Made by a program: the position numbers and the translations under genes. Below the pieces are notes generated by a model. That model searched no databases and was not told the DNA's origin. It saw only the letters and a list, made by a program, of their open reading frames with translations. This document shows positions 18,168 through 26,638 of a stretch of DNA of 64,000 bases, one piece after another (position 1 is the stretch's first letter; each line of letters starts with the position of its first letter). The stretch comes from Fulvivirgaceae bacterium JP3-4. Its GTDB lineage: Bacteria > Bacteroidota > Bacteroidia > Cytophagales > Cyclobacteriaceae. The stretch spans positions 1,426,001-1,490,000 of the forward strand of contig JARKND010000001.1 of NCBI GenBank assembly GCA_029309925.1, written 5' to 3'.

Positions 18168-19607
18168 ATGTATTTGAACAGGGAAGGGAGATTGCAGTCT
18201 GTCATTGTTGTTGTGGTGCTTTTACTGGCATCATTGGGAATCACATGGCTTATTGCAAATAAGGGAATACTGGCCGGACCAATAGCCATTGTTGCCCTTA
18301 TCGGGATATTTCTGGTGGGTGCCATTCTCGTCAACTATCGCGTGGGTTTTTATTTTCTTTTCGGGATGGGCATGTTCATGTTCTACCTCGACCGTATTTA
18401 CCACGTACCCATACCGTTGGGAATTGTGTATGATGCGTTGGCAGCTTTCATCTTCATCGCATTATTCATCAACAACAAAGACAAGAAGGACTGGACGCTT
18501 TTTAAAAATCCTGTAACGATTGCATTTATCGTGATTACTGCATATCAGCTTCTGCAGTTCTTCAATCCGAATGCAGTGTCTCACGTGGCATGGCTTGTAA
18601 CGCTCCGTAACAACGTTTCATTCCTGATCTATGTAGTCTGCTTTCAATTGTTCTCATCAATCAAAGAAGTGAACCGCTTCACCGTTGTATGGATTGTAAT
18701 GGCGTCCATCGTAGCTTTTTACGGGTTGTATCAGGAGTATGTTGGATTGACAGGTTTTGAAAAGCGCTGGATGAATGCGGTGCCTGATCGAATGCAATTG
18801 TATATGATCTGGGGTAAGCTTCGAAAATTCTCAATGCTTTCCGACCCTTCTGCGTTCGGCTTATTTATGGCTTTCAGTTGCCTTGCCTGCATCGTACTGG
18901 CTATGGGTCCTTTCAAGACACCCCTGAAGATTCTGCTGGCCTTCCTGGCGTTTGTGATGTTTTTGTCGATGTCCTATTCAGGTACGCGCACCGCCATGGC
19001 GATGGTAGCAGTGGGGATTGCCTTCTTCATCTGTATGACGTTGCAGAACAAGAAAACAATTATGGCTGCAGGAGCCTTGGTGTTCCTTGGTACAATCATT
19101 CTCGTTGGTCCGTTTTATGGCGGCACGGTGAACCGCATTCGTTCTACATTCAATCCGTCTGATGATGCCTCGATGGCCGTGCGTGATAATAAGCGAGTCC
19201 GGTTGCAAGAATACGTTCTGTCTCATCCGATTGGGGGTGGTTTGGCTACCACGGGTGCTAATGGAAAAAAATACTCACCAGGTCATCCGTTAGCAGGAGG
19301 ATGGGATCCGGACAGTGGCTATCTGCTCACTGCGCTCGAAATGGGCTGGATCGGCTTGATCATTTTTCAGGTATTCTTTTTTATAGTCGTTTACCGGGGA
19401 ATCCAGAATTATTTTGCGATGGATGACCCACTGCTGAAGACGATGAATTTGACTTACATCGTTCCTTTTTTTGCTTTATCGGTCGCGCATTTCACGCAGG
19501 ATGCGATGTTTCAGAAGCCGTTAAACATTATAGTGATCGTGACGTATGCAGTGGTCATCCGAATTCCTTCGTTCCAGAGAAAATTATTCTCAGTCGAGTT
19601 AGTCTAG
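18168..19607 (+). CDS. O-antigen ligase/polymerase family protein (WaaL/Wzy-like)
   Basis: A 479-residue polytopic membrane protein with about 12 helices. The Wzy_C/WaaL signature is a run of small residues in a central segment (MFLSMSYSGTRTAMAMVAVGIAF) followed by a large periplasmic loop (GGTVNRIRSTFNPSDDASMAVRD..., HPIGGGLATTGANG) and another helix set. Family members polymerise repeat units or join glycans to a lipid acceptor at the periplasmic face. Context with a flippase and Wzz-like protein favours a polymerase (Wzy) role, but ligase cannot be excluded from sequence alone. Confidence 0.85.
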   Translation: MYLNREGRLQSVIVVVVLLLASLGITWLIANKGILAGPIAIVALIGIFLVGAILVNYRVGFYFLFGMGMFMFYLDRIYHVPIPLGIVYDALAAFIFIALFINNKDKKDWTLFKNPVTIAFIVITAYQLLQFFNPNAVSHVAWLVTLRNNVSFLIYVVCFQLFSSIKEVNRFTVVWIVMASIVAFYGLYQEYVGLTGFEKRWMNAVPDRMQLYMIWGKLRKFSMLSDPSAFGLFMAFSCLACIVLAMGPFKTPLKILLAFLAFVMFLSMSYSGTRTAMAMVAVGIAFFICMTLQNKKTIMAAGALVFLGTIILVGPFYGGTVNRIRSTFNPSDDASMAVRDNKRVRLQEYVLSHPIGGGLATTGANGKKYSPGHPLAGGWDPDSGYLLTALEMGWIGLIIFQVFFFIVVYRGIQNYFAMDDPLLKTMNLTYIVPFFALSVAHFTQDAMFQKPLNIIVIVTYAVVIRIPSFQRKLFSVELV

Positions 19608-19651
19608 TGAGTAAGTAAATAGCAATAGAAGTATTTGAAATTACAACAAAA

Positions 19652-20353
19652 ATGAAAAAGATCATTTTTTTCCTGATCATCAGTGTGCAGGTATGCGCAC
19701 AAAATGTTGACTACAACAAGATCATTCTTCCTGAATACACAAAGTCACCGGATTTTGCCGAGAAACTGGTTCAGCTTGCCTGGAAAAATCATCCGGGTAA
19801 TGAGGCAATCAGACGAGAAGTCACTGTGGCACATCAGGCTGTAAAACAGAGCACAGCGCAGTGGCTCGATATCTTCAGCGTGCGTGGCAACCTGAACGAA
19901 TTCACCATCAATCGGCAGGCGAACAATGACCTGTTCTATGGCAGAAGCGCTTTTTATCCTCGATATAACCTGGGGGCATCGATTTCGCTGGGCCAGTTTA
20001 TCAGTATTCCCGCAACTACAAGAATGAATAAGGAACGTGCTAAAATCGCTGAAGCCAATGTAAATACCCAGAAGCTAATAGTGCGCAATACCGTCTTAAA
20101 GGCCTATAACGAATATGTTCTGCGCGAAAAAATCTATAAGGTGCAATCTCAGTTGCTGATGGATAATGAAACATCGCATAAGCTCATCGAGCAGCGTTTT
20201 AAGAATGGTGAAACCAATTTCGAAACGTATTCACTCAGCTTAAACAACTTCAGCAATGTCTCTGTAGGCCATCTCGAAGCCGAACGCAACTACAAAAACG
20301 CCAAGCTCGATCTGGAGCAGCTCATCGGCATGCGGCTGGAAGATGTGAGGTAA
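19652..20353 (+). CDS. Short TolC-like outer-membrane efflux protein
   Basis: A 233-residue exported protein (signal MKKIIFFLIISVQVCA followed by Q). Two long helices flank a beta region, with TolC-family features: LVQLAWKNHPGNEAIRREV near the start, YNLGASISLGQFISIP in the middle, and ...YKNAKLDLEQLIGMRLEDV at the end, which is where one TolC half repeat stops. A complete TolC protomer has two such halves (about 400-450 residues). Here only one half exists and the stop is followed at once by repeat DNA. It may be a natural half-length protein that forms a larger oligomer, or the remnant of a longer gene. Position suggests a link to polysaccharide export. Confidence 0.72.
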   Translation: MKKIIFFLIISVQVCAQNVDYNKIILPEYTKSPDFAEKLVQLAWKNHPGNEAIRREVTVAHQAVKQSTAQWLDIFSVRGNLNEFTINRQANNDLFYGRSAFYPRYNLGASISLGQFISIPATTRMNKERAKIAEANVNTQKLIVRNTVLKAYNEYVLREKIYKVQSQLLMDNETSHKLIEQRFKNGETNFETYSLSLNNFSNVSVGHLEAERNYKNAKLDLEQLIGMRLEDVR

Positions 20354-20356
20354 GAT

Positions 20357-20515
20357 GTGTTCGGGTGTTAATGTGCTCATGTGTTAATGTGTTAATGTGT
20401 TCACGTGTTAATGTGGTTATGCAGTGAGCTTTGCGGGTTTATTGTATACGGATGAAACTGAGACTAAGCAGACACGAGGTAAACCCGTCACATTAACACC
20501 TGAACACCCGAACAC
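20357..20515. repeat. Simple-repeat and inverted-repeat stretch (GTGTTAAT type)
   Basis: Immediately after the short TolC gene the DNA repeats variants of GTGTTAATGTG and GTGTTCACGTG (20357-20418). About 70 bp later the complement appears (CACATTAACACC at 20489-20500, then GAACACCCGAACAC). The 19-mer at 20357-20375 pairs with the right arm apart from an 8-nt insertion, so the RNA could form a long imperfect hairpin. No coding potential is seen. Confidence 0.7.
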
Positions 20516-20611
20516 ACCTCAGGCTTGGCATTTTCTTTTTTATATCGGGCCCGTTTTAAACCTGCGGGCGCTTAAAAGAAAGTAGAACCGCCTAAGCATC
20601 AGAAACCTTTT

Positions 20612-22342
20612 ATGATCAAGACCTCAATCCTGGAGAGCAAGTATTATGACAACGCAGTGAGAAAGTCGATCAAAACGCGTTGGTTTCCGATTCTGATCAT
20701 TGGTCTTGTTGCCCTGCATCTTTTATTCCGACTTACTGAAGGAAAATTCCTGGCGTTTATTGTTGGTGTTTTTCCGCAGGAGCATGATAAGTCAACCGCC
20801 TTTTACCAGGATTTCCTCCGGCTTCTCTTTAATGAAATTCTGTGGATTGCCGCCTTCCTTGCTGTTGCATGGTTTTACGTGGTAAACAATGCATTTTCGT
20901 CTACAATCCGTGGTGTTGAGCATTCTCTTGTGGGGAATGTGCGGATTGCGGCTGCTGCCATTATTATCGTTTCCTTTTTCGCGTCTCTTTTTGTGGCGTT
21001 CCGAACGCTTGAAAAATTTCCGAACTCTTCTGACGAGTATGCTTACTTGTATCAGGCGAAAACCTTATCACAGGGAAAGTTATGGGAAGCTGCCCATGAG
21101 TTGCAGGATTTCTTTTATTTCAATCACATTGCGAACAAGGATGGCATTGCTGTAAGTCGCTTCCCGCCAGGATGGCCGCTTATCCTCGCAGCGTCTTATG
21201 CAATTGGAATAAATCCGATCCTCGTTAATCCGATTCTTGGTGCGGTCCTTCTCATTGTCTTTTTTTCGTTCGTAAGTAGGTTTTACAATCCGCGAATTGC
21301 CATCTGGTCGTTAATTGCTTTGTCGCTGAGCTCGTTCTATATTTTTAACGCTGGGTCATTTTTCTCGCATACAGCCTGCGCGTTGTTCGTCTTGAGTTTT
21401 GTGTATGGCAGCTACCTCTACTTCCAAAAGGCCAGGCCGTATTATTTGCTGATCGCGGGATTCTGTCTTGCAATGGTAGCCATCACAAGATATTACACTG
21501 CCATACTTGTGTTCATTCCATTTTTCTTTCTCTACGTCAAACATTGCAAACTTGAGAGCATCAAAGCGTTTTTCTGGCTGGGTTTAGGGGCGGCTCCCTG
21601 CATTGCATTCTTATTCTGGTACAACTATTCAATCACAGGTAACGCGTTACTCCCGGTAACGATGTGGGCGTATGCGGATGAAAGTCTTGGTTTTGTTCGC
21701 GGCCATACATTCATGAAAGGTGTAGAGCATGTAGTGCGCTGGATGGGAATGTTTCTGTACTGGTGTTCACCGGCAATTCTCCTTTTTTATTTTGTGGCCC
21801 TGATCGATAAGGTGAAAGATGCCGCTACGCGGTGGGTGCACCCGGAAGATTACCTTTTCCTGATTCTGATGTTCGGATATTTTTTCTACTATCAGATTGG
21901 TGGCAACCAATACGGGCCTCGTTTTCTTTTCGAGGCGCTTCCTTTTATGATAGTCTTTGTGGTCGTGAAGGTGCTCCAGTTCAATAAGAAATGGGTAATG
22001 GGATTATTTGTGGCCGGGGTTATCTTTGCGCTGGTCAAATTTCCTTTTATTTCTTCACGTGAAAACGCAGTGGTCGATGAACGCAAGGACCTATACGCCC
22101 TCGTTCAGGAACGCGATGTGCGCAATGCAGTCGTGTTTGTGTCATCCTATACAAGCGTCATCCGGCCGATGCCAATTGGAGATCTCACGCGCAACGATGT
22201 CTATTTTCTCAACGATGTGTTATACGCTATCGACCTCAAAGAGCGAAACCAGGAACTTCTGGATTACTATCCGGACCGTGCATTCTACCGCTATGTGAGA
22301 GAGGTGAATGATCCGCACGGGAAACTGATCCGCATTAAGTAG
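20612..22342 (+). CDS. GT-C fold membrane glycosyltransferase (GT39/ArnT-like)
   Basis: A 576-residue inner-membrane protein with about 11-12 helices. The first periplasmic loop carries FPNSSDEYAYLYQAKTLSQ; an acidic pair at this place (Asp-Glu) is the catalytic or metal-binding hallmark of GT-C enzymes that use polyprenyl-phospho-sugars as donors. RFPPGWPLILAASY, typical of the dolichol-P-mannose mannosyltransferase superfamily, follows. A soluble C-terminal part of ~100 residues ends the protein. Two genes downstream is a DprE1/DprE2 pair, so a polyprenyl-phospho-pentose is a reasonable donor. The substrate is inferred only from context. Confidence 0.82.
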   Translation: MIKTSILESKYYDNAVRKSIKTRWFPILIIGLVALHLLFRLTEGKFLAFIVGVFPQEHDKSTAFYQDFLRLLFNEILWIAAFLAVAWFYVVNNAFSSTIRGVEHSLVGNVRIAAAAIIIVSFFASLFVAFRTLEKFPNSSDEYAYLYQAKTLSQGKLWEAAHELQDFFYFNHIANKDGIAVSRFPPGWPLILAASYAIGINPILVNPILGAVLLIVFFSFVSRFYNPRIAIWSLIALSLSSFYIFNAGSFFSHTACALFVLSFVYGSYLYFQKARPYYLLIAGFCLAMVAITRYYTAILVFIPFFFLYVKHCKLESIKAFFWLGLGAAPCIAFLFWYNYSITGNALLPVTMWAYADESLGFVRGHTFMKGVEHVVRWMGMFLYWCSPAILLFYFVALIDKVKDAATRWVHPEDYLFLILMFGYFFYYQIGGNQYGPRFLFEALPFMIVFVVVKVLQFNKKWVMGLFVAGVIFALVKFPFISSRENAVVDERKDLYALVQERDVRNAVVFVSSYTSVIRPMPIGDLTRNDVYFLNDVLYAIDLKERNQELLDYYPDRAFYRYVREVNDPHGKLIRIK

Positions 22343-22370
22343 CACGTTCGTATTTCAACCGATGGTCTGG

Positions 22371-22480
22371 CCAATGTGCCGGTGACTTATTAGCTAATGT
22401 GCCAGTGAGTTAATGTGCCAATGTGCCAATGAGCAATGTGCTAATGAGTTAATATGCCAATGTGCCAATGAGCCAATGGT
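22371..22480. repeat. Degenerate simple repeat (AATGTGCCAATGAG type)
   Basis: Downstream of the GT-C gene, about 110 bp consist of irregular tandem copies of 6-7-mers such as AATGTGCC, AATGAGCC and AATGAGTT. It resembles the repeat at 20357 in rhythm but not in exact unit. A sequence related to its complement (ACACATCGGCTAATAATTCA) occurs near 22541-22560. No gene is visible in 22343-22588. Confidence 0.7.
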
Positions 22481-22588
22481 GTAAACTGGCTCAGGCTTCT
22501 GTTATCGCACGCACCGCTTGACGCGGACATGGCCTGATTGACACATCGGCTAATAATTCAATGCGTCTTCACAAAAACTTCCGGCACA

Positions 22589-24205
22589 TCAATGATTCGG
22601 ACAATTGCTCTTAGTGCGCGGCTCGGCCCCTGGCTTTCGCTTCGTATATACATAGACAAATGATTCCTCCGGATGTCGCGGAGCCAGGAAGCTGAACTCG
22701 AACTGATAGTGCTCGTCCAGTGCACGGTGAACATCCTCAGGATAGAAATTAATTACCTCTTTGGGAGATACCGATTCAAAAATCACAAGGTCGTATTCAT
22801 TGTTTTTCACTTTGTCAGAGAACCATGCTACTTCCTTATCAAAAATCGAAACTGTCTGGTGGAACCACATCGGCTGATTGGTCAGCGGTGTGTAGCCCAT
22901 CTCGTAGGCAAGGGAAGTCAGTTCACTCATGTTGAGCACTTTGATCTTGTCTTTGGGTGTATTTTTCACGACATCCAGTTCCATGATCTTTTTAATGCCA
23001 TCGAGTGTATTCTCAGCCAGGAAGAGCTTTTCCATTGACTTGTACTCTTTCGCCAGACGATATCTGTGTTTTCCGGCTTGCTCGTTGCTCTTCACAACTT
23101 CGGGTTTCTTTGAGATGATCCGTTGGATATTTCGCCAGTAGATTCCAGTCCACCAGAATACAACAAACACCATACAAATGGCCAGGTAGCCCCACCGTGA
23201 CAAATCGATCGTCAGTCTCAGGTTTGCAAAGATGTACGCAAACCCAAAAGCATAGAAGAACACTTCGTTACGCTCTGGTACCGGGCTCGTCACAGGAATG
23301 ATGAACGCCTGGAAAATGATTCCAATGCAGAGCAGCGCGAAAATCACTTCCCGCTTATCGTAGAAGAAATCCCTTCCTTTGGTCGCCTTATCAATGACAA
23401 ACAGGACAATGATCAAAAGGAAGAATTTTTCAAAGTATGCCCATCCAAGGACTTCATTAAGAAAATCCATGAGCACTAATCGTGACTTATGCGGAAACTG
23501 GCCGTGATTGAACCAGTATCCGAAGTCATATTTCAGCAATGGCAAAATGAAGATCGCTGCGAAGAATGCGTATGCTCCCAGGAAGGCAAGAATCTTCTTC
23601 GCATCACGGTCAATCCATGCGTTGTAGATCAGGATGCCGAGTGCTATCAATAAACCAAGGCCGCCAATATCCTGCTTTGTCCACAGCGAAAAGAAAGTGA
23701 AAAAGGCTCCAAGAACAATGTTGAGCCAGATCTTCCAATCGGTGCTGACCAGGATCGCACGCAGCAGGAAGTAGAATCCGATCATTTCGTATACGAAGAC
23801 CACGTGATTATACCAGGGCCAGAAGTTGAACGACACGTAGGAGAAACAGAACACGACAACCGAAAAGAAGATTACAACGGGATTCACGTTCAGCGTTTTG
23901 AGAATTCCCCGGAAGGCAAGAATAGATATGAAATTGATGAATACCTGCGCTTTGATGAGCGAAAAGAAATAGGGACCGAAAATCTTAAAAAAGATCGCTG
24001 GAATAACCCAGTACCCATAGCCCATGGGGAGTGAGTAATCACGGAAGGGCATTTGGCCAATCGCCATCCTGTAAGCACCTTCCCAGGATAGGAAAATGTT
24101 GATACGATACGGGTTATTAAATAAGAGAGGCATGAAACAGAAGGCAAATGCGATCAGGAGTTCCAGAACGAGCAACTGCCTTTCAGTAATACTTTTTCGA
24201 AGCAT
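22589..24205 (-). CDS. Polytopic membrane protein, GT-C glycosyltransferase-like
   Basis: A 538-residue protein with about 11-12 predicted membrane helices and a soluble C-terminal domain of ~150 residues. The first loop has WEGAYRMAIGQMPFRDYSLPMGYGYW: a Glu/Asp-containing loop followed by 'G..PYRD' is common in GT-C-like proteins of bacterial glycan loci, and WTKQDIGG later recurs in that group. No closer family is recognised. It is divergent from the DprE1 homologue (227-bp gap) and convergent with the first GT-C gene. I infer a polyprenyl-phospho-sugar-dependent transferase; other membrane roles are possible. Confidence 0.65.
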   Translation of the reverse strand: MLRKSITERQLLVLELLIAFAFCFMPLLFNNPYRINIFLSWEGAYRMAIGQMPFRDYSLPMGYGYWVIPAIFFKIFGPYFFSLIKAQVFINFISILAFRGILKTLNVNPVVIFFSVVVFCFSYVSFNFWPWYNHVVFVYEMIGFYFLLRAILVSTDWKIWLNIVLGAFFTFFSLWTKQDIGGLGLLIALGILIYNAWIDRDAKKILAFLGAYAFFAAIFILPLLKYDFGYWFNHGQFPHKSRLVLMDFLNEVLGWAYFEKFFLLIIVLFVIDKATKGRDFFYDKREVIFALLCIGIIFQAFIIPVTSPVPERNEVFFYAFGFAYIFANLRLTIDLSRWGYLAICMVFVVFWWTGIYWRNIQRIISKKPEVVKSNEQAGKHRYRLAKEYKSMEKLFLAENTLDGIKKIMELDVVKNTPKDKIKVLNMSELTSLAYEMGYTPLTNQPMWFHQTVSIFDKEVAWFSDKVKNNEYDLVIFESVSPKEVINFYPEDVHRALDEHYQFEFSFLAPRHPEESFVYVYTKRKPGAEPRTKSNCPNH

Positions 24206-24432
24206 ATTTCCTGTTGTATTTCAATGGGTTAGAAAAAGGTTTATATAAAATCTCAATGTTGGTGCGGAATTTTTACATCAATTCTTGGGAAATGCCTCCC
24301 CAGCAGATTTTTCGATGTTTCTGCTTAAAAACCGTGAATGAACCGATGAAATTAACATCCACAGCGCTCTGATGAAGCGATGATTTGTATATGCGATTCC
24401 ATATGTTCTTTTAAAAATGTAGTTGTGCACAT

Positions 24433-25752
24433 ATGAAAAAAAGTATTTCGAACTGGAATAATTATCCAGTCGTGGAAGCAAAAGAGATTTCTTTTGACAA
24501 TCCGAAAGAATTAAGCTTAAAATTGACCCATTCATCAATTCCCCATGGAAATGGGCGTTGTTACGGGGATGCGTCATTGTTTTCTGAGGTTGTTAATACT
24601 TTGCGTTATGACAAAGTGTTAGCATTCGATGAGACTCATGGAATAATAACGTGCCAAAGCGGGGTTCTTCTGTCAGAGTTGTTGCAGATCATCGTTCCAA
24701 GAGGATGGTTTCTGCCAGTCACCCCTGGAACGAAATTCATCACTGTCGGGGGTGCCATCGCCTCGGATGTCCACGGAAAAAATCACCATGTGGATGGATC
24801 TTTTTCGAATCACATTGTATCGATGTCGGTCCTCACCGGAACCGGAGAAACTCTCATCTGCAGTAAGAATCAGAATTCAGATTTATTCTGGGCAACGTGC
24901 GGGGGCATGGGCCTTACGGGAATTATCCTCGATGTGAAGTTCAGACTCAAGGGCATTCACAGTTCACACATTCGTCAGAAACAGATCAAGGCTGAGAACC
25001 TTGACCACGTGATGGAGCTTTTTGATCAAAACACGGAGTCTACCTACTCCGTTGCATGGATCGATTGTTTGAAATCGGGAAAGAATTTTGGTCGGAGCAT
25101 TCTCATGCTGGGCGAGCATGCCGGAACAGATGAGACTCCTGTGGAAAACAAATTGCTTGCGAAAGAGAAATCATTGATGACGGTGCCATTTCATTTTCCT
25201 TCGTTCGTGCTGAATGGATTTTCCGTCAAGTTGTTCAACGCGTTGTACTATGCGAAGAATTACAAGAAGGAGATGAACAGCGTTGTTCATTACGATGGTT
25301 ATTTCTATCCACTCGATTCCATACTGGAATGGAACAAGATCTATGGTAAGAAGGGCTTTGTTCAGTATCAGTTCGTTTTACCGCTCGAGACAAGCAAAGA
25401 AGGGTTGAAAAATATCTTGACGAGAATTAATAAGATGGGAATGGGCTCCTTCCTGGCAGTACTGAAACTCTTCGGTCACCAGGACGATCTGATCTCTTTC
25501 CCGATGAAAGGGTATACACTTGCACTTGATTTTCCGATCCGTGAGGGGTTGTTCGGGTTTCTCGATGAACTCGATCAGGTGGTGGCAGATTTTGGAGGAA
25601 GGATTTATTTGTCGAAGGATGCAAGGATGAAAAAGGAAATTTTCTGGAAAACTTATCCGCACGCGACTGAGTTTCAAAGAATCATTAAAAAATATGATCC
25701 GGATAACCGGTTCAACTCCAATTTGTCTCAACGTTTAATGTTAAAAGTGTAA
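24433..25752 (+). CDS. DprE1-like FAD-dependent decaprenylphosphoryl-ribose 2'-oxidase
   Basis: A 439-residue FAD-linked oxidoreductase. The VAO-type FAD domain shows PHGNGRCYGDASL (~37-49) and TPGTKFITVGGAIASDVHGKNHH (~97-119, with His114), which are close to mycobacterial DprE1. The substrate domain has LKLFG, then GYTLALDFPIREGL and GGRIYLSKDAR. By alignment from memory, Lys395 corresponds to catalytic Lys418 of Mycobacterium tuberculosis DprE1, and Ala364 occupies the place of Cys387, the benzothiazinone target. DprE1 oxidises polyprenylphosphoryl-ribose at C2'. It abuts the DprE2 homologue with no gap. DprE1 is otherwise best known in Actinobacteria, but homologues occur in Gram-negative glycan loci. 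Confidence 0.87.
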   Translation: MKKSISNWNNYPVVEAKEISFDNPKELSLKLTHSSIPHGNGRCYGDASLFSEVVNTLRYDKVLAFDETHGIITCQSGVLLSELLQIIVPRGWFLPVTPGTKFITVGGAIASDVHGKNHHVDGSFSNHIVSMSVLTGTGETLICSKNQNSDLFWATCGGMGLTGIILDVKFRLKGIHSSHIRQKQIKAENLDHVMELFDQNTESTYSVAWIDCLKSGKNFGRSILMLGEHAGTDETPVENKLLAKEKSLMTVPFHFPSFVLNGFSVKLFNALYYAKNYKKEMNSVVHYDGYFYPLDSILEWNKIYGKKGFVQYQFVLPLETSKEGLKNILTRINKMGMGSFLAVLKLFGHQDDLISFPMKGYTLALDFPIREGLFGFLDELDQVVADFGGRIYLSKDARMKKEIFWKTYPHATEFQRIIKKYDPDNRFNSNLSQRLMLKV

Positions 25753-26487
25753 ATGGAAGAAAATGTTTTGATCCTCGGTGCTGCATCGGATATGGCGGTG
25801 GGCATCGCAAGGAAGTTTGCTGCTGAAGGTTATTCAATTACCCTTGCCGGGAGAAATATGGATCGGTTGAAAGCCATTGAAGCAGATCTCAAAGTAAGGC
25901 ACAACGGAAATGTATCTTCCGTAATGTTCGATGCACTTGATTTTGAAAACCATTACAATTTCTATCATTCTCTGCCGGAAAAGCCGGACGTTGTCATCTC
26001 TGTTTTCGGATTGCTGGGCGATCAGGAGGAGGCGCAGTCCGACTGGAAATCCTGCCAGGAAATTCTGTTCAGCAATTACGTTGGTGCAGTGTCAATCCTG
26101 AATGTTGTCGCCAATGATTTTGAGAAACGTAAAAAAGGAGTAATCGTGGGGATAAGTTCCGTTGCAGGAGAGCGTGGCCGCCAAAGCAACTATCTCTATG
26201 GAAGCGCCAAGGCCGGATTCACTTCATATCTTTCCGGCCTTCGAAACAGGATGTTCAGGCATGGCGTGCACGTGCTGACGGTAAAACCTGGATTTGTAAA
26301 GACGAAGATGATTGAAAACATGAAAACGCCTGGACCGCTGACCGCGACACCAAAGGAAGTAGGGGAGAGAGTTTTCAAGGCAGTGAAGGCAAAAACCGAT
26401 ACCATTTACGTCAGGCCGATCTGGTCGCCTGTGATGATAATGATCCGAAATATTCCGGAAGGAGTGTTCAAGAAGATGAAGCTGTAG
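25753..26487 (+). CDS. DprE2-like short-chain dehydrogenase (keto-intermediate reductase)
   Basis: A 244-residue classical SDR. The nucleotide-binding loop is GAASDMAVG (residues 9-17) and the catalytic set is Ser136, Tyr149 and Lys153 (SSVAGERGRQSNYLYGSAK). A hydrophobic C-terminal part (MIMIRNIPEGVFKKMKL) fits membrane association, as in DprE2. It starts directly at the end of the DprE1-like gene, so the pair is co-translated. DprE2 reduces the 2'-keto intermediate with NADH to polyprenylphosphoryl-arabinose. Without the adjacent DprE1 this would be called a generic SDR; the pairing gives the specific assignment. Confidence 0.84.
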   Translation: MEENVLILGAASDMAVGIARKFAAEGYSITLAGRNMDRLKAIEADLKVRHNGNVSSVMFDALDFENHYNFYHSLPEKPDVVISVFGLLGDQEEAQSDWKSCQEILFSNYVGAVSILNVVANDFEKRKKGVIVGISSVAGERGRQSNYLYGSAKAGFTSYLSGLRNRMFRHGVHVLTVKPGFVKTKMIENMKTPGPLTATPKEVGERVFKAVKAKTDTIYVRPIWSPVMIMIRNIPEGVFKKMKL

Positions 26488-26638
26488 ACGCAGTGCGTGT
26501 AGCCGGCCCGATACGTCAGTGCGAATTGCCAGATTCAAAACGATTGTTCAGGTCGGTACTCAAACATTAATCAGCATCAGGGCAATTTTTAGGCTGCGTG
26601 CGCGTTGAATGATCATCCGTCCACCTAAATCATAAAAC

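Noticed and set aside
20354-20611. Continuation of the TolC-like gene by frameshift
   Set aside because: No frame downstream shows TolC-like sequence; the DNA is simple repeat followed by the next gene's leader.
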